A DNA stretch of 64,000 bases from Streptomyces paradoxus (lineage in GTDB: Bacteria > Actinomycetota > Actinomycetes > Streptomycetales > Streptomycetaceae). The stretch is taken from contig NZ_JACHGV010000006.1 in assembly GCF_014202475.1 (NCBI RefSeq), positions 248,001-312,000 of the forward strand, written 5' to 3'. Below, piece by piece: positions 1-8,210 of the stretch (position 1 is its first letter; each line of letters opens with the position of its first letter). The notes under the pieces are model-generated. The model had not been told where the DNA came from. It saw only the letters and a program-made list of their open reading frames with translations, and did not search any database. Position numbers and translations under genes: made by a program.

Positions 1-1200
1 CTCGGTGAAGGCGTACAGGGCGAGGGGCTTGTCGCGGTCGTTGATGAACGCGATGGCCTCGTCGAGGTCCGCCACGGTGAGGATCGGGAGGACGGGGCCG
101 AAGATCTCCTCCTGCATCACGGGCTCGTCGGGCCGGACGTCGGCCAGCACGGTCGGGGCGATGTACGTGTCCGCGCGGTCGGTCTGCCCGCCGGTGACGG
201 TGCGGCCGGAGCCCAGCAGCGCGGTCAGCCGGTCGAAGTGCCGCTCGTTGATGATGCGTCCGTAGGCGTCGGAGGTCTGCGGGTCCGCACCGAACAGCCC
301 CTTGATCGCGACGACCAGGGCGGCCTACAGTTCGGCCGCGGTATCGGGGTCGGTCAGGACGTAGTCGGGGGCGACGCAGGTCTGTCCGGCGTTGGCGAAC
401 TTCGTCTGCGCCAGGCGTTGCGCGACCGTGGCGATGTCGGCGTCCCGGTCCACGAACACCGGGGACTTGCCGCCGAGTTCGAGGACGACGGGGGTGAGGT
501 TCTTCACGGCGGCGGTCATCACGATGCGGCCGACGGTGCCGTTGCCGGTGTAGAAGATGTGGTCGAAGTGCTGCTCCAGCAGCACAGTGGTCTCCGGCGC
601 GCCGCCCTCGACGACCGCGGTCGCGTCGGTGTCGAGATACGCGGGCAGTAGTTCGGCCAGCAGTGCCGAGGTGTGGGCGGCGTAGTCGGCGGGCTTGATG
701 ACGACCGCGTTCCCGGCGGCGAGCGCGCCCGCGACGGGCACGAGCAGCAGATTGACCGGGTAGTTCCACGCCGCGATGACAAGGGCGACACCCAGGGGGT
801 CGAGCACGGTACGGGCGGTGCTGCCGGGGACGCCGGGCACCGTCACGGGGGCGGGCTGCGGGGCGGTCCACTCCTCCAGGTGCTCCAGGTAGTCGTCGAT
901 CTCGGCGATCGTGGTTTCGATCTCCATGGCGTCGGCCTCGGCACGGTTCTTGCGCAGGTCGGCGTAGAGGGCGTCGGCTATCGCCGCGCGGTTGTCGGTG
1001 AGCAGGTCGCGCAGGCGGGTCAGCTGCCGTCGGCGCCAGGCCAGGGGCTTGGTTCGGCCGGTACGGAAGGCAGAGCGCAGTCGGTCCACCAGCGCGGTGG
1101 CTTCGGCGGAGGTGAAGGTGTCGTCGAGGGTGAAGGCTGCCTTGGTGTCAGTCACAGTCGTGTCCTGTTCGGTTTGGAGAGAAGGCCGGCCGGTCGGCAT
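1..1200 (-). pseudogene. Aldehyde dehydrogenase (ALDH3-like), interrupted by in-frame TAG; runs off left edge
   Basis: NAD(P)-dependent oxidation of an aldehyde to an acid is the family role. The intact 291-codon N-terminal part holds the oxidoreductase core: the Glu of ELGGKSP (about residue 241) and the catalytic Cys of GQTCVAPD (about 275). A TAG at 325-327 then stops translation, 17 codons after the Cys. The same frame stays open for all 108 codons to the window edge and reads as good ALDH C-terminus (EEIFGPVLPI, FINDRDKPLALYAF). CAG to TAG is the simplest change. The likely start is GTG at 1155 (AGGA upstream) rather than 1200. It lies downstream of the MFS exporter in the same direction. 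Either a true nonsense mutation or a sequencing error; I treat it as a pseudogene. Confidence 0.8.
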
Positions 1201-1239
1201 TTCGAGGGAAGGAAAGTCGCGGCCGTGGAGGTGGTGCGG

Positions 1240-2748
1240 TCAGACCGTGGCGGCCGTGCGTGCGGGCGTCGTTTCGCCGTCGCCCGACGCTGCGGGCGTG
1301 CCGGTGGCGGGCGAGGGGGACCTGCGGCGGACCGCCAGGCCGACCATGGCCACGCCGATGACCAGCACGAACGCCATGCCGGCGAGGGCGAAGCTCAGGG
1401 TGTACTGGCTCTCGGCGGGCAGCGCGGGAACCCCGGGGGGCAGGTTGTCGAGCGTCTGGGAGGCAAGCAGCGAGGTGATGACCGCGCTGCCGATCGCACT
1501 GCCGGCGGAGCGGGAGATGGAGTTGATGCCGTTGGCGATACCGGTCTGGTGGTGGGGGACGCCCGCCACGATCAGAGCGGGCATCGCGGCATAGCCGAAG
1601 CTGATGGCAACGCCGACGACCATGCCGGCCAGGATCACCGACGCGGTGGTGTCGTGAGCGAAGGTCAGCCAGGCGAAACCGACGACGCCGAAGACGGCGC
1701 CGGCGGCAAGCGTGAGACGCGCGCCGATGCGGCGGACCAGCATGCCTCCGAACTGCGCGGCGACGAGCGAGACGAGGGCGGAGGGCAGCAGGTAGACGAC
1801 GGAGGCGCGCAGGACGGAGGCGCCGAAGCCGTAGCCGGCGATCTCAGAGGGCGTCTGCACGAGATAGGAGACGCCGATGAACTGGGAGAACATGGCGAAA
1901 CCGACGAGAAGTCCGGCGATGTTGGTGAAGAGCACCGGGCGGTGGACGAACATCTTCATGTCCACGAGGGGGTCGCGGACCCTGCGTTCGACGAGGACCC
2001 AGATGACGGTCGTGACGGCCGCGGCGGCGAAGAGGGCGAGCGTGCGGGTCGAGGTCCAGCCCCAGGTGTGGCCCTGCGAGATGGGCAGCAGGAACAGGAC
2101 GAGCAGCAGGGCGAGACCGGCGGCGCCGAGCCAGTCGGTGCGCCCGCCCGTCCGGGTGCGGGGCGCGGGTACGGCTATCGCAACGGCGATGAGCGCGGCG
2201 GTGGCGAGTGCGGCGGCCAGCCAGAAGACCTGGTGGTAGTCGGGGTGCGCGCCCTGGGTGAGGAGTCCGGCGCTCACCAGGGCGAGGCCGCTGCCGAACC
2301 CGAGCGTTCCGCTCACCAGAGCCATGGCGCCGGGCAGCCGTGCGGGCTCGACCTCTGAGCGCAGCACGGACAGCGCGAGCGGGAAGATCGCGGTGGCGGC
2401 GCCCTGCATCACGCGGGCCACGATGAGCCACAGCATGGAACTCGTGGTCGCGGCGAGCACGGATCCGGCGACCATCAGCACGAGCACACCGAGCAGGGTC
2501 GGCTTCGTGCCGTGCTGGTCGCCGAAGCGGCCCAGGAGCGGCGTGAAGACCGCGGCCGACAGCAGCGTGGCGGTGGTGACCCAGCTGACCTGCGCGGTGG
2601 AGGCGCCGAGGTCGTTCTGGATGATGCCGAGGATCGGGATGACCAGGGTCTGCATCATCGACACGACCATGGCGGCGAGGCCCAGCACCAGCACGAGGCT
2701 GAGGCTGCCGGTGCGGCGCTCCGGCGCGGTGGGGAGGGAGGACTTCAC
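1240..2748 (-). CDS. MFS drug exporter, DHA2 (EmrB/QacA-type, 14 TM)
   Basis: A proton-driven multidrug exporter of the inner membrane, about 502 residues. The protein is hydrophobic throughout. Early motifs are LGASTAQVSWVTTATLL and LGRFGDQHGTKP (loop 2-3 motif A), and a soluble basic tail follows the last helix. I chose the GTG at 2748 because GGAAAGAAG sits just upstream; the open frame continues to 2865 but that extension is low-complexity. It is divergent from the MarR gene, 156 bp away, and its promoter overlaps the proposed MarR operators. The family and arrangement imply repression by MarR and induction by a toxic ligand. The substrate cannot be read from sequence. Confidence 0.85.
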   Translation of the reverse strand: MKSSLPTAPERRTGSLSLVLVLGLAAMVVSMMQTLVIPILGIIQNDLGASTAQVSWVTTATLLSAAVFTPLLGRFGDQHGTKPTLLGVLVLMVAGSVLAATTSSMLWLIVARVMQGAATAIFPLALSVLRSEVEPARLPGAMALVSGTLGFGSGLALVSAGLLTQGAHPDYHQVFWLAAALATAALIAVAIAVPAPRTRTGGRTDWLGAAGLALLLVLFLLPISQGHTWGWTSTRTLALFAAAAVTTVIWVLVERRVRDPLVDMKMFVHRPVLFTNIAGLLVGFAMFSQFIGVSYLVQTPSEIAGYGFGASVLRASVVYLLPSALVSLVAAQFGGMLVRRIGARLTLAAGAVFGVVGFAWLTFAHDTTASVILAGMVVGVAISFGYAAMPALIVAGVPHHQTGIANGINSISRSAGSAIGSAVITSLLASQTLDNLPPGVPALPAESQYTLSFALAGMAFVLVIGVAMVGLAVRRRSPSPATGTPAASGDGETTPARTAATV

Positions 2749-2827
2749 GGTCTTCTTTCCGGTGGAAGGTTGCCAAAGGGCGGACACATCGATGGGCGAG
2801 AACCAAAACCATCGAGGTACTCCATAC

Positions 2828-2881
2828 TTGAAGACATCAAACAATATGAAGCTGGGGCATGTCAAAGGTTGAGAGATTCAA
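2828..2881. promoter_or_regulatory. Twin MarR-type operators in the MFS/marR divergent promoter
   Basis: Two sites of the form TTGA-N5-TCAA lie at 2828-2840 and 2869-2881, with centres 41 bp apart (about four helical turns). On the minus strand a TTGACA-like -35 (2865-2860) places its -10 over the left site, for the exporter. On the plus strand TTGAGA (2869-2874) and TACCCT (2893-2898) form a candidate marR promoter overlapping the right site. The positions fit repression of both genes by the MarR protein. Confidence 0.55.
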
Positions 2882-2904
2882 GCTTTTTGGGGTACCCTTC
2901 AGGC

Positions 2905-3324
2905 ATGCCGCCCACCCCGTCCAAGGCCCAGCTCATGGAGCTGCTCGCCCACTCGGTCAGTACGCACTACGCCGACTTCACGACCGCCGCCGCCGACACG
3001 GGCCTTACCTCCAGTCAGGCAAAGACCCTCACGGTGCTGCGCCGCGCGCCCGCCTCGATGCGCTCGCTCGCGCACACCCTCGCCTGTGACGCGTCGAACA
3101 TGACCGGAATCATCGACCGGCTCGAAAAGCGCGACCTGGTCCGCCGTGAGGTGAGCGCCACCGACCGCCGCGTGAAGAACGTCGCCCTCACCGAGGCGGG
3201 GCAGAAGCTGATCGACGCCATCCGCGAGCGGATGGAGCAGACGCAGACCGGCCTGGACCAACTGTCCGACGAGGAGCGCGCCGAACTCTTCCGCCTCCTG
3301 ACGGTGGTCTTCCCGGCCCAGTAG
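2905..3324 (+). CDS. MarR family transcriptional regulator
   Basis: A winged-helix repressor, 139 residues, the usual MarR length. The DNA-binding helix region is ACDASNMTGIIDRLEKRDLV (about 66-85), followed by the wing with SATDRRVKNVALT. The flanking helices are for dimerisation. ATG 2905 has no clear ribosome site. The candidate -10 TACCCT ends 6 bp before the ATG, so the mRNA may be leaderless. It is divergent from the MFS exporter, its probable target. Confidence 0.85.
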   Translation: MPPTPSKAQLMELLAHSVSTHYADFTTAAADTGLTSSQAKTLTVLRRAPASMRSLAHTLACDASNMTGIIDRLEKRDLVRREVSATDRRVKNVALTEAGQKLIDAIRERMEQTQTGLDQLSDEERAELFRLLTVVFPAQ

Positions 3325-3334
3325 CCCACCCCGC

Positions 3335-3718
3335 CTGACAAGGTCCGGGCTGGGCCGACTGCGGCAGAGCCTTGAGCGCGTTGATCGTCCTGTGAGCCCA
3401 GCGCCTTGAGGCCGGCAGGCAGGGAGGGCCTCGGTCAGGACCTCCGGAAGCCGAACCCCCGCCGCCGACCGCCAGGACCGGAGCCGGCCCGTCCTGGCGG
3501 GTGTGGCCGTACAGCAGGTTCACCCAGGGCGCCCGCCTCGTGGAAGCCGCCCTTGAGCGTGACCAGCTCCTTGATGCCGTCCGCACGTACGCCGACACGG
3601 CGAGTACGCGGGCTGGGCCTCTTCCGGGCGGACATTGAGGTGGATGCCGCCGACCCGCACACGCGCAGTCGACCTCTGCGAGGTCGCGGTCAAGAACGCG
3701 ACGCGGTCGGCCTGTCAC
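3335..3718 (-). mobile_element. IS256-family transposase remnant (frameshifted)
   Basis: Read right to left in three frames, this stretch gives ordered pieces of an IS256/mutator transposase core: RDLAEVD, VRVGGIHLNVRPEEAQ (family VWVDGIHVNIRLEE), GVRADGIKELVTLKGGFHEA, WVNLLYGHTRQDGPAPVLAVG and LKALPQSAQPGP (family LPKSAQPGAK). Each piece lies in a different frame from its neighbour, so the gene is dead. The N-terminal helical part and C-terminal third are missing, and I saw no terminal inverted repeats. It marks past insertion in the accessory zone. Confidence 0.6.
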
Positions 3719-4106
3719 TGCTGGTCAGTGGTGATGAGTGAGGGACGCCTCAATCGGGTCGACGAGTGGTGCGAGGACCTCAGGAAAGCTATTGTCGGCG
3801 AGGTAGAACGACCGGTCTTTCTCTGAGAGTGGTTCTCTGGGCTGTCCGGGCGGGTCCGCCACCAGCCGGAGGACTCTCACGGTCCCTGGTCGGCAGACCG
3901 GCCACGGCCACGTCGTCCGAGAGGCGAAGTGCCCTGGAGGTGCGGCGTCTTGCACAGCAGATATCCGCTGAGGCCTTTGCGGCATCGCCCCCCAAGTCCT
4001 TCCGCCCCCAGCAGAACCGACCGCTCAGCCGCCGACGGGACCACAGCACGTTGCCCGTTCACGCCGACGCGATGGACCAACCGCACTCCCCGACAAGGGC
4101 ATCGAT
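3719..4106. other. Non-coding stretch with one operator-like dyad
   Basis: No convincing gene in either strand. The only structure I see is the dyad at 3805-3822, listed separately. A weak AAGGGC ribosome site near 4096 serves the following methyltransferase. Confidence 0.4.
3805..3822. promoter_or_regulatory. TetR-type operator-like dyad
   Basis: AGAACGACCGGTCTTTCT is an 18-bp dyad (AGAAnGACCGGTCnTTCT) with one mismatched pair. Its GGTAGAACGACCGGTCTT part (3802-3819) recurs exactly, inverted, at 9000-9017. GACCGGTC cores are common in TetR-family operators. No regulator gene adjoins this copy. Confidence 0.4.
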
Positions 4107-4760
4107 ATGACCACCAGCACCGCGGACCACACAGCCCGGCACTGCCCTCTTTGCAGGCGGCCCTTGCAGGAGCCGAACGACTACACCTTGTTCCTGCGGC
4201 AGTGGGTGCGCGCACCGGCCCGCATGGGGGCCATCGCCCCCAGCTCGCGGCACCTGGCCGCGGCGGTCTGCGCTCCGGTGCCCGAACGCGGCGAGCCCGT
4301 CGTGGTGGAACTGGGTGCCGGCACCGGACCCTTCACCGCCGAGATCCAGCGCCGGCTGGGCGGCCGCGGCCGCCACCTGGCTGTCGAGATCGATCCGCTC
4401 CTTGCCCAGCGCCTGCGCCACCGGCACCCGGGAGCGGAGGTCATCCAGCGCGACGCCGTACACCTGCGCCGCCTGCTGGATGAGCGCGGCATCGAGAAGG
4501 CCGACGTGGTGGTCAGCGGCCTGCCCTGGGCCCTCTTTCCCTCCGTCACCCAGCACCAGCTCATGGACGCGACAGCCGCGGTGCTCGCCCCGGCGGGTGC
4601 CTTCACCGCGTTCACCTACCTCCACGCCGTTCCCCTCTCCCCCGCCCGTCGATTCCGCGAACTGATGGCCAACCGCTTCGAAGAGGTCGTCCCCAGCCGC
4701 ACCATATGGCGCAACACACCCCCGGCCTTCGTCCTCCACGCCCGCAGACCCCGCCCATGA
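4107..4760 (+). CDS. Class I SAM-dependent methyltransferase (PmtA/KsgA-like)
   Basis: 217 residues. SAM-binding motif I VELGAGTGPF is at about 67-76, the acidic post-motif VEID at 93-96, and SGLPW at 137-141, the position of the catalytic NPPY-type motif in phospholipid N-methyltransferases and rRNA adenine dimethylases. The N-terminus has CPLC (13-16) without a second Cys pair. The layout fits a PmtA-like phospholipid N-methyltransferase better than an rRNA enzyme, because the LFLRQWVRAPARMGAIAPSS opening is shared with that group. The substrate remains inferred. It stands alone, convergent with the oxidoreductase fragment. Confidence 0.7.
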   Translation: MTTSTADHTARHCPLCRRPLQEPNDYTLFLRQWVRAPARMGAIAPSSRHLAAAVCAPVPERGEPVVVELGAGTGPFTAEIQRRLGGRGRHLAVEIDPLLAQRLRHRHPGAEVIQRDAVHLRRLLDERGIEKADVVVSGLPWALFPSVTQHQLMDATAAVLAPAGAFTAFTYLHAVPLSPARRFRELMANRFEEVVPSRTIWRNTPPAFVLHARRPRP

Positions 4761-4882
4761 GCCCGCGACCCCGGAACCCCGGTCACGGAGTCGACGCACG
4801 ACGTCGGCGTACCGCCCGCCGGCGTCCTCGGGCCGGTCTCGCCGACCACGCTCCTTGGGCGGCTTTCGGCGCGCACGACAAT

Positions 4883-4912
4883 CCTGCCGTCGGTTACGCG
4901 AACGACGGCAGG
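4883..4912 (-). terminator. Perfect hairpin at the 3' end of the oxidoreductase fragment
   Basis: CCTGCCGTCG (4883-4892) pairs perfectly with CGACGGCAGG (4903-4912) around a 10-nt loop. It lies between convergent genes and just past the stop of the minus-strand fragment. No U-tract, as usual in Streptomyces. Confidence 0.5.
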
Positions 4913-4917
4913 TCGCG

Positions 4918-5036
4918 TCATGCGGTGTCGGGGTTGACCAGGACGATCTTGCCGATGTGGTGGGCGTCCAGGATCCGGTGCGCTTCCGCGGCCTCGGTCA
5001 TGGGCAGGGTCCGGTCGAGCAGTATCGGATCGAGCC
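4918..5036 (-). pseudogene. 3' fragment of a zinc-type alcohol dehydrogenase/quinone oxidoreductase
   Basis: The last ~40 codons read LLDRTLPMTEAAEAHRILDA then HHIGKIVLV, the standard C-terminus of medium-chain quinone oxidoreductases (active-site-closing helix and final strand). Upstream of about 5036 the frame loses all similarity, and the Rossmann fold and GroES domain are absent. The stop at 4918 is followed by a good hairpin, so the old 3' end is kept while the rest was lost. Confidence 0.6.
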
Positions 5037-5280
5037 CACAAGGCCGCCGTACATGCTGCGAATTGCGCGACGAAGGCGTTGGACACCTTCCGGGAGCGCG
5101 GGTAGGGGACGGGATCGCCGTCTGGATGTGCGCCAGTCCCTTCACAGGGCACATCCAGGGTGCGTAAGCCTGGGAAAGCGCGGGACCGGGACTGCAGGCA
5201 TCGGCAGCATGAGGCGGGGAATCAGCCGCCTGCGTACGGAGGGGTACGGGAGCAGGTGCCGGTGCGAGGTCTCTGCTACG

Positions 5281-5976
5281 TCATGTCAGCTTCTTGAGCA
5301 TCTCGGCCGCAGCCGGTCCAGCCGAGGCAGGGTTCTGGCCGGTGACCAGGTTGCGGTCGACGACCACGTTCGGGGCCCACGGCTCGCCCTCCTGGTAGTC
5401 GGCGCCGATCTCGACCAGGCGGTCCTGGAGCAGCCACTTGGCGCCCGTCGCAAGGCCGCCCTGGGTCTCCTCGGCGTTGCTGAAGCCGGTGAGCCGGTAG
5501 CCGGCGAAGGCGTTGCCGCCATCGGCCTTGGTGGCAGCCAGCAGGGCGGCCGGGGCGTGGCAGACCACGCCGAGCGGTCTGCCCGAGGCGAGGACGTCGA
5601 TGAGGAGCTTGCCGGAGACGGCGTCGACGGCCAGGTCCTCCATCGGGCCGTGGCCACCGGGGTAGAAGACGGCGGCGTAGTCGTCGAGGTCGACGTCCTC
5701 CAGCTTGACGGGGTGCTGGATCTCGCTGATCGAGGCGAGGGCGTCCGCCACCTTCCTCGCGCCCTCCTCGCCGCCGTTGAACTGCGGCGCCAGACTTCCT
5801 TGGTCCAAGGGCGGCACGACTCCGCCCGGTGTGGCGACGACGATCTCGTGGCCGGCGGCCCTGAACGCCTGGTACGGGGTGACGGCCTCCTCGGCCCAGA
5901 AGCCGGTCGGGTGCTTGCTGCCGTCCGCCAGCGTCCAGTGGCCGGCGCCGGTCATCACGAAAAGGATCTTCGACAT
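5281..5976 (-). CDS. DJ-1/PfpI family protein (type 1 glutamine amidotransferase-like)
   Basis: 231 residues. The nucleophile elbow is GVVCHAPAALL with Cys139-His140, and the conserved acidic residue is in GFWAEE (29-30). FYPGGHGPMEDL (105-115) is the oxyanion/substrate loop. This arrangement is that of Hsp31/HchA-like and YDR533C-like members, which act as glyoxalase-III/deglycase or holdase. ATG 5976 is supported by AGGAGA 8-9 nt upstream; the open frame runs further but is not coding. It is the last gene of a probable set with the paralogue at 6050 and the DUF4345 gene. The role is probably protection against reactive carbonyls, by inference. Confidence 0.85.
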   Translation of the reverse strand: MSKILFVMTGAGHWTLADGSKHPTGFWAEEAVTPYQAFRAAGHEIVVATPGGVVPPLDQGSLAPQFNGGEEGARKVADALASISEIQHPVKLEDVDLDDYAAVFYPGGHGPMEDLAVDAVSGKLLIDVLASGRPLGVVCHAPAALLAATKADGGNAFAGYRLTGFSNAEETQGGLATGAKWLLQDRLVEIGADYQEGEPWAPNVVVDRNLVTGQNPASAGPAAAEMLKKLT

Positions 5977-6049
5977 TGAGGAGTCTCCTGGAGGTGGGTT
6001 GGTCGGGAGGCGCCCTGCGGATGCCGGCCGCCCCACGGGTCTGTGCTTG

Positions 6050-6748
6050 TTACTCGGTCTCGGCCAAGGCACCGAGAATCAAGTCGCTGACGGCCTTGGT
6101 GGACACCGGGTTCTGGCCCGTGATCAGGCGGCCGTCGCGCACGGCGTGCGGCGTCATCGGGACGGTGGAGCGCACATACTTGGCTCCCTTCGCGCGCAGT
6201 TCGTCCTCCAGGAGGAACGGCACCCTGCTCTTCACACCGGCCAGTCTTTCCTCGATCGTCGCGAAGCCTGTGACGGTGCGGTTCTGTACGAGCGGGTTCC
6301 CGTCGGCGTCACGGAGGTTGATGAGGGCGCAGGCGCCGTGGCAGACCGAGGAGACGATGCCGCCTGCGGCGTAGACGGCGTCGCCTGTTCGCTGCACGTC
6401 AGCGCTGTCGGGAAAGTCCCACATGGTTCCGTGACCACCCGTGAAGAAGATCGTGGAGTAGTCGTCCGGATCCGCCTCGGCGACAGGACGGGTGGATTTC
6501 AGATCGTCCATGAAGGCCGGGTCGTCGAGATACGTGCGAACTGTTCTGTCGACGAACAACCGGCCGAGGCTTCGAGGGTCGAGAGGCACCTCGCCGCCCG
6601 CCGGGCTTACCACCTCCACGGTGTGGCCGGCCGTCACCGCCTTGTCGTAGAAATGGACGAGCTCACCCAGCCACAGGCCGGTCCGGTGCTCGCTCACCCC
6701 GTAGGTGCCCTGATTGGTCACCACCGCCAGAATCTTTTTCCGTCTCAC
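6050..6748 (-). CDS. Second DJ-1/PfpI family protein
   Basis: About 232 residues from GTG 6748 (GTG 6757 also possible; AAGGAG precedes both). Catalytic elbow SSVCHGACAL with Cys136-His137, acidic partner in WLGEL (29), and FFTGGHGTMWDF (101-112). It shares the fold with its downstream neighbour, 73 bp away, but sequence identity is low, so it is an old paralogue and not a recent duplication. Same strand and likely the same transcript. Confidence 0.85.
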   Translation of the reverse strand: MRRKKILAVVTNQGTYGVSEHRTGLWLGELVHFYDKAVTAGHTVEVVSPAGGEVPLDPRSLGRLFVDRTVRTYLDDPAFMDDLKSTRPVAEADPDDYSTIFFTGGHGTMWDFPDSADVQRTGDAVYAAGGIVSSVCHGACALINLRDADGNPLVQNRTVTGFATIEERLAGVKSRVPFLLEDELRAKGAKYVRSTVPMTPHAVRDGRLITGQNPVSTKAVSDLILGALAETE

Positions 6749-6879
6749 CTTTCCCACGTCTCCTTGCCGGTTTAATGCACATTCCGGGCCGGGCCTGGCA
6801 GAAGGGCGCTGACGCAACCCGCTCCTGCACGCCCAGGCTGCGATCACGGTTACTGCCCTGCCCACCCGGGACCGGCGCC

Positions 6880-7287
6880 TCAGGCAGCGGCCGGCGCTCG
6901 TCCGGATCTGAGCGCAGTGGAATGTGCCCAGACGATGACGATCGCGAGCAGGAAATCCAGGAGGGCGGAGGCGAGGAAGACTCCCGCTGGGCTGGGAATG
7001 CCGTACTGGGAGAAGGAGACCAGCCGACCGATGCCCCCGAGGAAGATCGGGACTGCCAGGAAGTAGACGAGCACTCCCTGCCGACGGATCGTTGCCGCCG
7101 CCCAGAAGAACAGGGGAGCCCAGCCGATGTAGACGCCTGCCATGAAGCGGTGCAGGTTGTCCGCGTCCGCCGGGCCTCCCTGCGCCAATTGCTGCAGGCC
7201 GTCTCCGAGCGTGATGGCGGTGGCCAGCACCAGGCAGACACGGACGATGGTGTTGGCTGCTGCGACACGAGTGCCGACCGCCACCAC
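6880..7287 (-). CDS. DUF4345 family membrane protein
   Basis: 135 residues with four hydrophobic segments (near 9-28, 48-68, 72-92, 102-122). The conserved stretch MAGVYIGWAPLFFWAA and the later GRLVSFSQYGIPSPAG are typical of DUF4345. Function unknown. AAGGAGG lies directly before the tandem GTG-GTG at 7287/7284, so the second GTG is the better-spaced start. It is upstream of and co-directional with the two DJ-1 genes. Confidence 0.7.
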   Translation of the reverse strand: MVAVGTRVAAANTIVRVCLVLATAITLGDGLQQLAQGGPADADNLHRFMAGVYIGWAPLFFWAAATIRRQGVLVYFLAVPIFLGGIGRLVSFSQYGIPSPAGVFLASALLDFLLAIVIVWAHSTALRSGRAPAAA

Positions 7288-7326
7288 GCCTCCTTACATG
7301 TCCGGGAATGGACTCAGGGCTCGGGC

Positions 7327-8088
7327 TCAGGCCTGCTCGGTGGGGCGTACGAGCAGTTCGGCGACAGCCACGTGCCGGGGACGGGTGACGATGTAGCCGA
7401 CGGTGTCGGCGACGTCCTGGCTCTGCAGCCGCTCGACGTCGCCGAGACCGGCGTTGAGCAGTTGCTGGACGGCTTCCGAGTTGTGGGTGCGCAGTTCGGT
7501 GTCGACGCTGCCCGGCTCAATGACGGACACGCGGACGTGCTGCTTTGCCAGTTCCTGGCGCAGCGCCTCGCTGAAGCCGGTAACGCCGAACTTGGTGGCG
7601 GTGTACACGGCCATCATGGCGTAGGCATTGCGGCCGTTCAGCGAGCTGATGTTGACGATGTCGGCGACCTGGCGCGGCCCGTCGGCGGCGGCCTTGACCA
7701 GGTGAGGAACGGCCGCGTGGGTGGCGTGCAGCAGGCCCATGAGGTTGATGTCGACCATGCGCTGCCAGTCGTTCAGGTCGGCGCCGGGGGTGGGTCCGAG
7801 CAACATGAGGCCGGCGTTGTTGACCAGGGTGTCCAGGCGGCCAAGGCCTTCGACGGTCCGCTCGACCGCTGCCGCGGCGGCCTGGGCGTCGGTGATGTCG
7901 GCGGGCACGACCAGGGCCTGTCCGCCGGCGCTTGAGATCTCCGCGGCCAGGTCGGTGAGCCGGTCCTCACGCCGGCCGACCAGGGCCACGGACGCGCCCT
8001 CGCGGGCAAGCTCGAGGGCGGTGGCGTGGCCGATGCCGCTGGACGCGCCGGTGACCAGGGCGACGGTTCCTTCAAGACGACGAGTCAT
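7327..8088 (-). CDS. Short-chain dehydrogenase/reductase
   Basis: 253 residues, classical SDR. Cofactor motif TGASSGIG (13-20), NNAG (90-93), catalytic Ser in NISSL (147-149), Tyr162 and Lys166 in YTATK. Arg39-Arg40 after the second strand suggest NADP(H). The family oxidises or reduces a small alcohol/ketone; substrate unknown. It is divergent from the TetR regulator at 8211, its likely controller, with 122 bp between them. Confidence 0.85.
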   Translation of the reverse strand: MTRRLEGTVALVTGASSGIGHATALELAREGASVALVGRREDRLTDLAAEISSAGGQALVVPADITDAQAAAAAVERTVEGLGRLDTLVNNAGLMLLGPTPGADLNDWQRMVDINLMGLLHATHAAVPHLVKAAADGPRQVADIVNISSLNGRNAYAMMAVYTATKFGVTGFSEALRQELAKQHVRVSVIEPGSVDTELRTHNSEAVQQLLNAGLGDVERLQSQDVADTVGYIVTRPRHVAVAELLVRPTEQA

Positions 8089-8155
8089 GGTTCAAGCCTT
8101 TCGATGCGCGGCCACGTTGCTAGGGCCGTACGGGATAGGGGGTGGCGGCCCTGGT

Positions 8156-8164
8156 AGACCGTCT
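8156..8164. promoter_or_regulatory. AGACCGTCT palindrome in the SDR/tetR promoter region
   Basis: A 9-bp perfect palindrome (AGAC-C-GTCT) lies 47 bp before the tetR start and between the divergent genes. It resembles the core of TetR operators but is short. Confidence 0.3.
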
Positions 8165-8210
8165 GGGGGTGGGGGGCCACTCAGGGCCGGGCCACGGGCA
8201 GAATGGGGAA

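Noticed and set aside
673..2358. 561-codon plus-strand open frame
   Set aside because: Gly/Arg/Glu-biased shadow antisense to the ALDH and MFS genes; no ribosome site or family.
3188..3718. 176-residue intact hypothetical protein
   Set aside because: Overlaps marR antisense, and its sensible parts are IS256 pieces in mixed frames.
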